Positions 26,303-35,639 are shown, numbered from the stretch's first letter. The stretch: 64,000 nucleotides of DNA from an uncultured Clostridium sp. (GCA_900554175.1 USGK01000001.1:58673-122672); one strand, 5' to 3'. Translations and numbers: made by a program. The notes: generated by a model not told the origin, from the letters alone.

Positions 26303-27277
26303 ATTTGCTAATGGATTACGTTCAACAGCGTTTCTAACTTGTTCATTACTTACATGTGTATAAATTTCAGTTGTAGAAATACTTTCATGCCCTAAAAGTT
26401 CTTGCAATGCTCTTATATCAACATTTCCATATTGATACATTAAAGTAGCAGCGGTATGTCTTAACTTATGAACAGAGTACTTATTAGTGTCAAGACCTGC
26501 TTGACGTAATTCTTTATATATTATATCCTGTACATTTCTTTTAGAAATTCTTTGTCTTCGTTCACTTAAAAATAAAGCATTCTGAGAATTTTTAGAATCT
26601 TTTTTTACACCTTCTTTTGGACGAACAATTAAATAACTATTAATAGCTCTAATGCAAGCTTTATTTAAATAAATAGTACGTTCTTTATTACCTTTACCAA
26701 TTACATTTAACTGACATTCTGAAAAGTTTATATCTTTTATATTTATACCAACAAGTTCAGAAAGACGCATACCACAATTTAAAAAAAGAGTTGTGATTGC
26801 ATAATTTCGCTCGTTATTTCTATTATCTTCATTTGAGGCGACATCTAAAAGTTTTCTACTTTCATCAAGGGTTAAATACTTAGGCAAACGTCTATCTAAT
26901 TTTGGTGTTTCTAAATTTTGAGTAGGGTTTATTTCTAAAAGATTTTTTAAACAAAGATAATTAAAAAATACTCTTAAGCTAGAAACTTTTCTAGAACGTG
27001 TTGCAGCTTTACTATGAAAATTTGTAGTAAGGTACGCTAAAAAAGCATGCAAGTCATCTAGTTTAATTTTTGATATCGTATTTAAATCAATATCTGAATA
27101 TTCAATTTTTTTCAAATCAGTTTCTTTTGTCAACTTAAATCTTATTTTTATAAATTTAAAAAAAATTGCTAAGTCATAATTATATTCTTTTACAGTATTA
27201 GGCGATTTATTTTGAATAGTAATCATATAATCCAAAAAGTCATTTAAATAGTTAGGATTTTTTTCTCTTTCAATCAT
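26297..27277 (-). CDS. xerC: Tyrosine recombinase, XerC/XerD-like
   Basis: 326 residues: SAM-like N-terminal core-binding domain (1-115) and catalytic domain. The catalytic set is complete: Arg171 in CGMRLSEL, Lys195 or Lys198 in GKGNKER, His270 and Arg273 in HKLRH, His297 in LGHESISTTEIYTH, and the nucleophile Tyr306. It probably resolves chromosome dimers at dif. No phage genes surround it, which argues against a prophage integrase. Start at 27277 from TCGGAGGAATT; the longer frame to 27334 reads hydrophobic junk. Confidence 0.88.
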   Translation of the reverse strand: MIEREKNPNYLNDFLDYMITIQNKSPNTVKEYNYDLAIFFKFIKIRFKLTKETDLKKIEYSDIDLNTISKIKLDDLHAFLAYLTTNFHSKAATRSRKVSSLRVFFNYLCLKNLLEINPTQNLETPKLDRRLPKYLTLDESRKLLDVASNEDNRNNERNYAITTLFLNCGMRLSELVGINIKDINFSECQLNVIGKGNKERTIYLNKACIRAINSYLIVRPKEGVKKDSKNSQNALFLSERRQRISKRNVQDIIYKELRQAGLDTNKYSVHKLRHTAATLMYQYGNVDIRALQELLGHESISTTEIYTHVSNEQVRNAVERNPLANE

Positions 27278-27384
27278 AATAATTCCTCCGATTTTGTATA
27301 AAATAATTATATTCATTAAAAAAATAAAAGTCAAGATATTATAAAAAGTAACAAAATATAAAAAAATAAGTTTTAAATGAGGAG

Positions 27385-27411
27385 GATTTTTCTTTATTTT
27401 GGAGAAAAATC
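27385..27411 (+). promoter_or_regulatory. Hairpin in the pfk leader
   Basis: GATTTTTCT (27385-27393) pairs with AGAAAAATC (27403-27411). The bases just before it read GGAGG, so it could mask or present a ribosome site, though no open frame of note starts here. Confidence 0.35.
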
Positions 27412-27457
27412 ATTAATAGAGAAAAAAATAAAATAAGGAAGAAAGGATAATGTACAA

Positions 27458-28594
27458 ATGTTAAAAAAGGTTGGAATTTTAATAAATGGTGGAGATGCTC
27501 CAGGACTAAATGCAGTTATAAGAGCAATAACAAGAACTGCAGAAAGAAATAATATAGAATGTTATGGATTTATAGATGGTTTTAACGGATTATTAAAAAA
27601 TAATTATATAAGATTAGATAAATCAAGTGCAGCATCAGGAATTTTACACAAAGGAGGAGCGATAATTGGTTCGTCATTAAATTCTAATGTGTTTAATTAT
27701 AAGGTAATTGAAGATGGAAAAGTACAATACAAAGACCTTTCAGAAGTTTGTGTTCAAAATCTAAAAAAAGATGAAATAGATTGTTTATTTACATTAGGAG
27801 GAGACAGCACACAAAAATCTGCAAGAGATTTTTCACTAAGGGGAATAAATGTAATAGGTGTTCCAAAAACAATAGATAACGATGTTGCATGTACAGATGT
27901 AACATTCGGGTATAATACTGCAGTTTCAGTGGCAACAGAAGCTCTAGATAGACTTCATACAACAGCTGAAACACACAATAGAATAATGGTTTTAGAAGTA
28001 ATGGGAAGATATGCAGGATGGATTGCGTTAGAGTCAGCAATTGCAGGAGGTGCCGATGTAGCTTTACTTCCAGAAATTCCATATGACATAGAAAAAGTAG
28101 TAGAAAAAATAAAACAAAGACAAGCAATTGGAAAAAATTTTAGTGTAGTAGTTGTTTCAGAAGGAGCTTTTCCAAAAGGTGGAACAATATCTGTAAAAAA
28201 TACAAGACAAGGTGGAGAAGGTGTAATTAATATTCAGCTTGGAGGAGCAGGAGAACAAGTAGCTAAATTACTAGAAGAAAGAACAGGATTAATTTCAAGA
28301 AATACAACACTTGGCTATATGCAAAGAGGTGGAACTCCAACAGCTACAGATAGAGTCTTATCAACAGAATATGGAGCAAAAGCAATGGAACTAGCATTAG
28401 AAGGAAAATTTAATGTTTTAACAGTATTAAAAAATGGAAAATTAGATTATGTTTCATTAGAAGATGTTGTTGGAAACAATAAAAAAATAGGAGCAGTAGA
28501 AGGTGGTACTGAAGACAGCAATATGAAAATTGTTAAATTAGATGATGATTTAGTAAAAACAGCAAGAGATATTGGAATATGTTTAGGGGATTAG
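27458..28594 (+). CDS. pfkA: 6-phosphofructokinase, group III (mixed phosphoryl donor)
   Basis: 378 residues, longer than the 320-residue ATP-type PfkA and close to the mixed-substrate group. Motifs: GGDAPGLNAVIR at the N-terminus, LGGDST (Gly114-Thr118), PKTIDND (Pro136-Asp142), MGRYAGW and MQRGGTPTATDR. It phosphorylates fructose 6-phosphate in glycolysis. At the donor-selecting positions it has Ser117, where ATP enzymes have Gly and PPi enzymes Asp, together with Lys137, which is PPi-like. The donor is therefore open. It is followed 25 bases later by a membrane-anchored protein gene. Confidence 0.93.
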   Translation: MLKKVGILINGGDAPGLNAVIRAITRTAERNNIECYGFIDGFNGLLKNNYIRLDKSSAASGILHKGGAIIGSSLNSNVFNYKVIEDGKVQYKDLSEVCVQNLKKDEIDCLFTLGGDSTQKSARDFSLRGINVIGVPKTIDNDVACTDVTFGYNTAVSVATEALDRLHTTAETHNRIMVLEVMGRYAGWIALESAIAGGADVALLPEIPYDIEKVVEKIKQRQAIGKNFSVVVVSEGAFPKGGTISVKNTRQGGEGVINIQLGGAGEQVAKLLEERTGLISRNTTLGYMQRGGTPTATDRVLSTEYGAKAMELALEGKFNVLTVLKNGKLDYVSLEDVVGNNKKIGAVEGGTEDSNMKIVKLDDDLVKTARDIGICLGD

Positions 28595-28619
28595 AAGAGT
28601 AAATAAGGAGAAAAAGTAT

Positions 28620-29279
28620 ATGCAAAAGCAAAAAATCTCAAAATTAGTTTTTTTAATACTTGCTATAGTTTTAATATTAGCATTAATATTATTAATTGTC
28701 GGTGAAAAAAAAGATAGAACCAAAAATTTTTACAATAAAATTATTAAAGCTAATGAATATACTTTTTTAATAGAAGGAGCCAATTCAAACAATAAAAATC
28801 AATGTATAATTTCAAAATCAGAAGAAAAAAGAAGCCTAGATGTAATATCAGATTCAGAACATACGCAAACAATAGTAATTGACGGATATGCTTATTTTAT
28901 TATGCATAATGCTCAAGAATATTACGTATTAGAAAATTCTACTGAGACAGGAGAAGAAAAAAATATCGAAGCTGATATTTTAGAAAGTAATTTAAAAGAA
29001 ATTAGTGAAAAGAAATATAAAACAGGTAAAGAAAAAGTATATGGAAAAACATATTATTTTGAAGAATTTGAAGATGTAAATTCTTTTTTAATGGTAAACA
29101 ATGCATTAGATGAAGAGTCGAAATATAGTACAAAAATTTATTATGAAGGAAATAATATAAAATATATAAAAACAACAATAAGTGGTGACGAAGAATTTGA
29201 GGAATTATTAAAAATAGAATGTAATTATTCTGCAGATCAGAAAAATTTTGAAGTACCATCAACTTATGCAGAAAGATAA
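28620..29279 (+). CDS. Membrane-anchored extracytoplasmic protein, 219 residues
   Basis: One strongly hydrophobic segment (about residues 9-29), then an outside domain rich in beta-strand pattern; no lipobox cysteine. I do not recognise it. The shape (N-anchor plus a 190-residue beta-rich domain with periodic aromatic strands) recalls LolA/LppX-like carriers and the similar-sized protein encoded at 57003. It is cotranscribed with pfkA judging by the 25-base gap. Ribosome site AAGGAG. Confidence 0.6.
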   Translation: MQKQKISKLVFLILAIVLILALILLIVGEKKDRTKNFYNKIIKANEYTFLIEGANSNNKNQCIISKSEEKRSLDVISDSEHTQTIVIDGYAYFIMHNAQEYYVLENSTETGEEKNIEADILESNLKEISEKKYKTGKEKVYGKTYYFEEFEDVNSFLMVNNALDEESKYSTKIYYEGNNIKYIKTTISGDEEFEELLKIECNYSADQKNFEVPSTYAER

Positions 29280-29282
29280 TAG

Positions 29283-29331
29283 AGGCTTTTGTCTATAGCT
29301 ATTGTTTATAGTTGTAGATGAAAGCTTTTTT
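29283..29331 (+). terminator. Terminator after the pfkA operon
   Basis: 20-base arms (29283-29302 and 29308-29327) with five G-T pairs, 5-base loop and six T's. Confidence 0.85.
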
Positions 29332-29371
29332 CATATATATTTAATTTAAAACGATATTTTGTGAAAATTTG

Positions 29372-29449
29372 TGGTATAATATAAAAAATAAAGAGAATAA
29401 AAATTAAGAACAATTATAACTTTTATAATATAAATTAAATTTATTCTCT
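29372..29449 (+). promoter_or_regulatory. Promoter and leader stem upstream of copZ
   Basis: Extended -10 promoter TGGTATAAT (29372-29380) without a clear -35. The leader carries 10-bp arms AGAGAATAAA (29392-29401) and TTTATTCTCT (29440-29449), which end right before the ribosome site. No CopY-type TACAnnTGTA box is present. Confidence 0.5.
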
Positions 29450-29470
29450 AGGAAAGGAATGTGTTTAAAA

Positions 29471-29677
29471 ATGGGAGAAATAAATTTAAAAGTACAAGGA
29501 ATAATGTGTGGAGGATGTGAAAATAGAATTAAGAATGCATTAAAAGCAATAGAAGGAGTAAAAGAAGTAGAAGCGGATCATACTACAGGAACTGTAAATA
29601 TAAAAACAAAAGGTAAAATTAATATTGAAGAAATAAAAGAAAAAATTAATAATTTAGATTTTAAAGTAATTGAATAA
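29471..29677 (+). CDS. copZ: CopZ-like heavy-metal-binding (HMA) protein
   Basis: 68 residues, a single ferredoxin-like HMA domain. The metal site is the MCGGC cysteine pair near residue 12. It is a cytoplasmic copper chaperone delivering Cu(I) to the ATPase encoded 17 bases downstream. ATG codons at 29459 and 29471 are in frame; GGAAAGG at 29451-29457 is close to the first and far from the second, so the true start is not settled. Confidence 0.85.
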   Translation: MGEINLKVQGIMCGGCENRIKNALKAIEGVKEVEADHTTGTVNIKTKGKINIEEIKEKINNLDFKVIE

Positions 29678-29694
29678 ATAGGAAATAAGAAAAT

Positions 29695-31860
29695 ATGAAA
29701 AAAATTGTATTAAATATAGAGGGCATGACATGTAGTGCATGCTCTAATGGTTTAGAAAAATATTTAAATAAGCAAAAAGGTGTGAAAGAGGCATCTGTGA
29801 ATTTAGTATTAGCAACATTGATGATAGAATACGATGATAATGTCTTAAGTAAAAAAGATTTAGAAAAATTTGTATTAGAAGCTGGATTTAAGAGTACCGG
29901 AGAAAATAATAACAAAAATTCTAAAAACATAGAACTTATCAAACTAATAATTTTTGCAATATTATCTATTATCTTAATGTATATATCTATGGGACATATG
30001 CTAAAATTGCCTATACCAAGTTTTGTTAATATGGAAATAAATCCATTAGGTTATGGAGCAATATTAATGATTTTAAGCATTCCATTTTTATTTTATGGAT
30101 TTGATATTTTAAAAAATGGAATTAAAAATATAATTCATAAAATGCCAAATATGGATTCTTTAGTAGGAATTGGAATATTGGTAAATTTTTTATATAGTAT
30201 GTGGAATTTAATTTTAGTATATGAAGGAGATATATCAAAGGTACACAATTTATACTTTGAAGCATCAAGTATGATAATTTTATTTGTAAAACTTGGAAGA
30301 TTTATAGATAAAAGAAATAAGTCAAAAACAGTAGACACTATAAAAAATTTAGTTACTATAACACCAAAAGGAGGGACAATATTAGTTGATGGAAAAGAGA
30401 AAAGTGTTACAATAAATGAAATACAAAAAGGTGATATTGTTGTTTGCAAACCGGGTGAAAAAATTGCAGTTGATGGTATAATTATAAAAGGAAAGACACA
30501 TACAAATGAATCATTTATAACAGGAGAAAGTAAACCTGTTGTAAAAAAAGCTGGAAGCACAGTAATCGCAGGAAGTATAAATTATGATGGATATATAGAA
30601 TATAAGGCTGAAAAAATAGGAAAAGATTCAAGCATATCTAATATAGTAAACCTAGTTGTAGAAGCAACAAATACAAAGGCACCAATTGCAAGAATAGCAG
30701 ATGTAATAAGTGGATATTTTGTTCCTGCAATATTTGTTATTTCTATAATTTCATTTGTATTAAATTTGATAATAATAAAAGACATCACAGAAGCGGTTAT
30801 AAGCCTAGTAAGTGTATTAGTTGTTGCTTGCCCATGCGCACTTGGACTTGCTACACCTTTAGCAATGGTTATTTCGATCGGAAGATACAGTAAAAAAGGT
30901 ATATTAATAAAATCAAGTGAAAGTATTGAAGCTCTTAATAAGATAGATACTATCGTTTTTGACAAAACAGGAACATTGACAACAGGAAAATTAACTATTA
31001 TTGATAGTAAAATAGAAAAAGAAAATATGTTCGCACTTAAAAGCTTGGAGAAAAATTCTAATCATCCTATTGCTAAAAGTATTGTAGGACAAGAAAAAGG
31101 TGATTTATATCCGGTAACGAACTTCACCGATGTACCTGGATTAGGTATAAAAGGTATAATAAATCAAAAAGAATACTATGCTGGTAATAGAAAGTTCGTA
31201 AATGAAATAAATCCTGTTTTAAACGAAAATGGAGAATATTTAAAAATAGAAAAAGAATTTTTAAATAAAGGAGAAACTATCGTATATTTGTTCGATAAAG
31301 ATAATATTTTGGGAATAGTGGGACTTTCGGATAAAATTAAACCTGAAATAAAAGGTGTTATTACTAAATTACAAGAGATTGGGAAAAAAATTGTAATGCT
31401 TACAGGAGATAATAAAGAATCTGCAAAAATTATTGGAGAAGAATTAGGAATTAAAGAAATAATTAGTAATGTTACACCAGAAGAAAAATTGAATAAAATA
31501 AAAGAACTAAATACAAATAAAAACTGTATGATGGTTGGAGATGGAGTCAATGATAGTCCTGCACTTAAAACCGCAACTATAGGTGTAAGTGTACATGGTG
31601 GGACAGATATAAGTCAAGATTCAGCAGATATTATTTTATTAAATGATAATATGTATATTTTAAAAGAAATGTTTGAAATTAGTAATAAAACAATTAAAAT
31701 AATTAAAGAGAACTTATTTTGGGCATTGTTTTATAATATATGTATGATCCCACTAGCAACAGGGCTGTTTGCTATTCATATAAATCCAATGCTTGCAAGT
31801 TTAGCAATGACTTTAAGTAGTTTTACAGTTGTAGTTAATAGTTTAAGATTATTAAAATAA
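29695..31860 (+). CDS. copA: Copper-exporting P1B-type ATPase
   Basis: 721 residues: one N-terminal HMA domain with Cys13 and Cys16 in GMTCSAC, eight membrane segments, the actuator loop TGES, CPCALG in membrane helix 6, phosphorylation site DKTGTLT, ATP-binding Asn-His-Pro (SNHPIA) and GDGVNDSPAL. Helix 7 YN(x4)P and helix 8 MxxS-S residues (YNICMIP, AMTLSS) are those of Cu(I) pumps. It exports copper from the cytoplasm. The prfB start follows by 16 bases with no terminator, so release factor 2 may be partly read from this operon. Confidence 0.95.
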   Translation: MKKIVLNIEGMTCSACSNGLEKYLNKQKGVKEASVNLVLATLMIEYDDNVLSKKDLEKFVLEAGFKSTGENNNKNSKNIELIKLIIFAILSIILMYISMGHMLKLPIPSFVNMEINPLGYGAILMILSIPFLFYGFDILKNGIKNIIHKMPNMDSLVGIGILVNFLYSMWNLILVYEGDISKVHNLYFEASSMIILFVKLGRFIDKRNKSKTVDTIKNLVTITPKGGTILVDGKEKSVTINEIQKGDIVVCKPGEKIAVDGIIIKGKTHTNESFITGESKPVVKKAGSTVIAGSINYDGYIEYKAEKIGKDSSISNIVNLVVEATNTKAPIARIADVISGYFVPAIFVISIISFVLNLIIIKDITEAVISLVSVLVVACPCALGLATPLAMVISIGRYSKKGILIKSSESIEALNKIDTIVFDKTGTLTTGKLTIIDSKIEKENMFALKSLEKNSNHPIAKSIVGQEKGDLYPVTNFTDVPGLGIKGIINQKEYYAGNRKFVNEINPVLNENGEYLKIEKEFLNKGETIVYLFDKDNILGIVGLSDKIKPEIKGVITKLQEIGKKIVMLTGDNKESAKIIGEELGIKEIISNVTPEEKLNKIKELNTNKNCMMVGDGVNDSPALKTATIGVSVHGGTDISQDSADIILLNDNMYILKEMFEISNKTIKIIKENLFWALFYNICMIPLATGLFAIHINPMLASLAMTLSSFTVVVNSLRLLK

Positions 31861-31876
31861 GGAAGGAATTAAGTAG

Positions 31877-32987
31877 ATGATTGATTTAAATGAAAATAAT
31901 AAAAAACTTGATAATTTAGTAAAGAGATTAAAAGAAATGGGAGATTCTCTTTGACATAGCAAGCCTAACTATAGAATTAAAGAATCTAGAAGCAAAAACT
32001 ATGGAACAAAGTTTTTGGGATGATGCTAAAAGTTCGAATGTTGTTTTAAAGAAAATTACTCAGATAAAAAATAAAATAGAAAATTTTAATAAAATTAAAC
32101 AAGAAATAGATGATATTATAGAGTTTAATAATTTTCTAAATGAAGAACAAGAGTACTCTGATGAAGAAGCGGAAGAAGTTTTAAAAAATACATCTATTGT
32201 TGAAAAGAAAATTGAGAGGTTAGAAATAGACACCCTTTTGTCGGGAAAATATGACAAAAATAATGCTATATTAACAATTCATCCAGGAGCAGGAGGAACA
32301 GAAGCACAAGATTGGGCTGAAATGCTTTATAGAATGTATACAAGATGGTCTCAAAAACAAGGTTATACAGTAAAAGAATTAGACTATTTAGAGGGAGATG
32401 AAGCAGGTATAAAAAGTGTCACATTTGAGGTTATTGGCGAAAATGCCTATGGATATTTAAAATGTGAGATGGGCGTACATAGATTAGTAAGGATCTCTCC
32501 TTTTGATGCTGGGGGAAGGAGACATACTTCATTTGCTTCACTAGAAGTTCTTCCAGAAATAACTGACGATGTAGAGCTTTATATTAATCCAGACGATATT
32601 AAAATGGATGTATATAGAGCATCTGGTGCAGGAGGTCAGCATATTAATAAAACGTCATCTGCAGTGAGATTAACACACATTCCAACAGGAATTGTTGTTG
32701 CATGTCAAACAGAGCGTTCTCAATTACAAAATAGAGAGAATGCAATGAGAATGCTTAAATCAAAGTTATTAGATCTAAAAGAAAGAGAACATAAAGAAAC
32801 TATTGATGAATTAAAAGGAATACAACGTGATATTGCATGGGGAAGTCAAATAAGATCATATGTTTTTTGTCCATATACATTAGTAAAAGATCATAGAACT
32901 AATTATGAGGTTGGTAATGTTCAAAATGTAATGGATGGAGATTTAGATGGATTTATTGAAAGTTACCTAAAAATGAAAAAAGAATAA
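31877..32987 (+). CDS. prfB: Peptide chain release factor 2 with programmed +1 frameshift
   Basis: The first frame runs 25 codons from ATG 31877 to CTT-TGA (31949-31954). Translation then resumes one base on, at GAC 31953, and continues 344 codons to 32987, giving about 369 residues. The shift site CTTTGAC is the universal prfB slip site, with a GGGAGA Shine-Dalgarno-like stimulator 4 bases before CTT. The product has the RF2 stop-recognition tripeptide SPF (RISPFDAGG) and the catalytic GGQ in GAGGQHINK. RF2 reads UGA and UAA. The level of RF2 itself sets how often the UGA is skipped. Confidence 0.96.
31943..31955 (+). promoter_or_regulatory. prfB autoregulatory frameshift signal
   Basis: In-frame UGA at 31952-31954 after CTT, followed by C, with GGGAGA just upstream (31940-31945 region) to pair with 16S rRNA. 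Confidence 0.93.
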
Positions 32988-33200
32988 TTTTTTAAAACTA
33001 CTACATTAAGTAACCTACATTTTAAATACTTCATAAAATATATTAAACCAATTAAAATTCTTTAAGATAAAACTTTTATAATAATTGGTTTAAAACTTAA
33101 TATAAGGAGGTGCCATAGTTTAAAAATAATTATAATATGTGACTTTATTAAACTGAATTTTTAGACTTAGCATGTGCCTTGGAAAGGAATGTGTTTAAAT
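32988..33200 (+). other. Leader between prfB and lysC with two hairpins
   Basis: 213 bases without a gene. A 12-bp stem has arms 33043-33054 and 33082-33093 (TTAAACCAATTA/TAATTGGTTTAA) around a 27-base loop. A 7-bp stem pairs AGTTTAA (33117-33123) with TTAAACT (33148-33154). AAGGAGG at 33104-33110 is followed by no useful frame. The conserved pieces of the lysine riboswitch are not recognisable, so the class of this leader is open. Confidence 0.45.
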
Positions 33201-34385
33201 ATGGACACATTAGTAGTATTAAAATTTGGAGGTAGTTCAGTTTCAGATAATGATAAATTACTTATTGTAGCTGAAAAAATTAGAGAATTTTATGATAAAG
33301 ATATAAAAGTAGTTGTTGTAGTATCTGCTCAAGGAAAAATGACAGATAAGCTTTTAGGAGAAGCAAAATCAATAACAAAAATTCCAAACGAAAGAGAATT
33401 AGATGTTCTATTAAGTTCAGGAGAACAAATGTCTATTTCTAAACTTGCTATTTGTTTAAATAATTTGAAGATTCCAGCTATATCCCTTACTGGTTGGCAA
33501 GCAGGCATTTTTACCAATAAAGTAAATCAAAATGCTATTATTTTAGATATAGATATTTCAAGAATACAAAATGAATTAAATCAAAATAAAGTAGTTATTG
33601 TTGCAGGTTTTCAAGGAATAAATGAATTAGAAGATATTACGACATTAGGTAGAGGAGGATCAGATACAACAGCTGTTGCTCTAGCTGCTAAGCTTAATGC
33701 AGATAAATGCTATATATATTCTGATGTTGATGGAATTTATATGGCTGATCCAAATAAAATAAAAGATGCTAAAAAGTTAAATAATATTTCATATGATGAA
33801 ATGATTGATATGGCAAACGAAGGGGCAAAAGTTTTACAGGCTAGATGTGTTGAAATTGGAAAAAAGTATAGTGTACCAATTGTTGCTAAATCAACATTCT
33901 TAGATAATGAAGGAACAAATATTAATTCTAATTTAGAAGAAATATCTATTAAAAGTATTGTAAAAAACGACAAATTAAAGCTCGTAAAATTAATTGACTG
34001 GAAAAATACTGATAAGATTTTTAATTATTTATATAAAGATTTTGTAGATAATAGCATAAATGTTAAAGACATGATTAATACAAGTAAAGATAATTTTGAA
34101 GTTTCATTTACAATTATCGAAGAAGATATTGATAAATTAGAAAATTTACTTAGTAGAAAATATTTTAATATTAAAAGTTCATATAGAGATATTTCTAAAG
34201 TTTCGATAATTGGAAGCGGAATATTAAAAGATAATAATATCTTGAAAAAAACAATTCTTTTTGTCGAAAAAAATATGCTAGAAATTTTAAAAATTGAAAC
34301 TAGCGAATTCAAAATTTCGATTCTTTTCAAAGATAAGATTTTAGACGAAACTTTGGATAAATTATATAAATTTCTCTTAAAATAG
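33201..34385 (+). CDS. lysC: Aspartate kinase
   Basis: 394 residues, monofunctional. KFGGSSVSD is the N-terminal nucleotide/aspartate loop. FQGIN, TLGRGGSDTTAVALA and YSDVDGIYMADPN complete the kinase domain (to about residue 250). The remainder holds two poorly conserved ACT domains for feedback. It makes aspartyl phosphate, the first step to lysine, threonine and methionine. The chosen ATG 33201 and an in-frame ATG at 33189 are preceded by the same GGAAAGGAATG stretch found at copZ. Confidence 0.93.
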   Translation: MDTLVVLKFGGSSVSDNDKLLIVAEKIREFYDKDIKVVVVVSAQGKMTDKLLGEAKSITKIPNERELDVLLSSGEQMSISKLAICLNNLKIPAISLTGWQAGIFTNKVNQNAIILDIDISRIQNELNQNKVVIVAGFQGINELEDITTLGRGGSDTTAVALAAKLNADKCYIYSDVDGIYMADPNKIKDAKKLNNISYDEMIDMANEGAKVLQARCVEIGKKYSVPIVAKSTFLDNEGTNINSNLEEISIKSIVKNDKLKLVKLIDWKNTDKIFNYLYKDFVDNSINVKDMINTSKDNFEVSFTIIEEDIDKLENLLSRKYFNIKSSYRDISKVSIIGSGILKDNNILKKTILFVEKNMLEILKIETSEFKISILFKDKILDETLDKLYKFLLK

Positions 34386-34391
34386 AATATG

Positions 34392-34431
34392 AATAGATGG
34401 AATTACTTAGTAAGTGATTTCGTCTATTTTT
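34392..34431 (+). terminator. Terminator after lysC
   Basis: 18-base arms (34392-34409 and 34411-34428) with three G-T pairs, then a T run. Confidence 0.88.
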
Positions 34432-34516
34432 TCTTTTATTATTGAAAAATACAGTTTAAAGTTCTATTTTATGAAAAAGCGAATAAAATATAATAAAACA
34501 AAAGGGAGGAATGACA

Positions 34517-34819
34517 ATGGTAGTAGAAGAAAGAAGACCTATTGCTTCAAATAGTGGTGTAATACAAAATATAGTTTTAGAAAATAGAAATAAGCTTAGT
34601 GTATCAGGAGTAAAAGATGTTTTAAGTTTTGATGACCAAGTAGTTATAATGGAAACGGAATTAGGGCTTTTAACAGTAAAGGGAGAAAACTTAAAAATTA
34701 ATAAATTAAGCATAGATACATCTGAGGTAATTGTAGAAGGTGAAATTTGTAATCTTGGATATAGTGAGCAAAGTAAAATGAAACAAGAGGGAAGCTTACT
34801 TAGCAAAATTTTTAAATAA
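34517..34819 (+). CDS. yabP: Sporulation protein YabP
   Basis: 100 residues. NIVLENRNKLSVSGVKDVLSFDDQVV and TELGLLTVKGENLKINKLSIDT are typical of the YabP/YqfC family, small beta-rich proteins needed for spore coat or cortex assembly. Start 34517 is favoured over 34511 by the distance to GGGAGG. It is directly followed by yabQ and divIC, the gene order known from Bacillus. Confidence 0.88.
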   Translation: MVVEERRPIASNSGVIQNIVLENRNKLSVSGVKDVLSFDDQVVIMETELGLLTVKGENLKINKLSIDTSEVIVEGEICNLGYSEQSKMKQEGSLLSKIFK

Positions 34820-34830
34820 GGTGAAAAGTA

Positions 34831-35325
34831 ATGGCTGAAAATCAAGCATATTTATTTTTAATATTTACTATTGATGGTTTTTTAATAGGGTTAATATTTG
34901 ATTTTTTTAGAATATTAAGAAAAGAATTTAAAACCAGTAATATTGTTACATATATAGAAGATATACTATTTTGGATTTTAACGGGATTAATTGTATTAAT
35001 TTCAATGATTTTATTTAGTAATGGGACAATAAGATTTTATATGCTAATTGGCATTATCATTGGCTTTATAACATATATTTTAACATTAAGTAAACTTTTA
35101 ATTAAGATGTCAGTATTTATTATTGATAAAATAAAAGGTACAATAAAATTTATATTTAGTATAATATTTTATCCAATAAAAATAATATATGAATTTTTGT
35201 ATAAAATTGTAAAAAAATTATGTAATTTATTATTTAAGTTTGCAAAAACAACAGAAAAAAATATAAAAAAGGTCGAAAAAAGTGATAAAAAAAGAGGGAT
35301 TTTTAAAAGAAATGTAGAAAAATAA
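34831..35325 (+). CDS. yabQ: Sporulation protein YabQ
   Basis: 164 residues, with three to four membrane segments (about 6-26, 48-68, 72-95 and 110-125) and a lysine-rich cytoplasmic tail. The N-terminal FTIDGFLIGLIFDFFRILRK is characteristic of YabQ, which is needed for spore cortex formation. It lies 11 bases after yabP. Confidence 0.85.
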   Translation: MAENQAYLFLIFTIDGFLIGLIFDFFRILRKEFKTSNIVTYIEDILFWILTGLIVLISMILFSNGTIRFYMLIGIIIGFITYILTLSKLLIKMSVFIIDKIKGTIKFIFSIIFYPIKIIYEFLYKIVKKLCNLLFKFAKTTEKNIKKVEKSDKKRGIFKRNVEK

Positions 35326-35363
35326 ATACATAAGAGTTTTTTGAAAAGGTGAAGAAGGTACAC

Positions 35364-35639
35364 ATGAGAAATTTAAAGAGTTTATTAAAAAAAATTATAA
35401 TAATAGTAATTGTAATATACGGTTTTATAACATATATAAATCAACAAAAAATATTAAATACATATGCATCTAATGCAGAAACTTTAGATGGTCAAATAAC
35501 AGAGGCAAAGAGCCGTCAACAAGAATTGAAAGATATAAAAGACAATGTAACATCATCAGATTATATAGAAGAAGTAGCAAGAGAAAAATTAGATATGTAT
35601 TTGCCAAATGAAAGAGTTTATGTTGATAACTCAAATTAA
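35364..35639 (+). CDS. divIC: Cell division protein DivIC/FtsB-like septum initiator
   Basis: 91 residues: a short cytoplasmic start, one membrane helix (about 10-27), a coiled-coil stretch (about 38-65) and the C-terminal DYIEEVAREKLDMYLPNERVY typical of FtsB/DivIC. It forms the divisome subcomplex with FtsL and DivIB. Start ATG 35364 after GAAGAAGG is preferred to a GTG at 35349. Confidence 0.88.
   Translation: MRNLKSLLKKIIIIVIVIYGFITYINQQKILNTYASNAETLDGQITEAKSRQQELKDIKDNVTSSDYIEEVAREKLDMYLPNERVYVDNSN

Noticed and set aside
26297..27277. Prophage integrase
   Set aside because: No phage genes or attachment repeats are beside it and the sequence fits a chromosomal XerC/D enzyme.
30135..31550. 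Several long minus-strand frames opposite copA
   Set aside because: Ile/Phe/Ser-rich mirror translations of an intact P-type ATPase gene; no start signals.
32988..33200. Lysine riboswitch before lysC
   Set aside because: The short AGGTGCC similarity to the L-box start is not backed by the rest of the conserved core.
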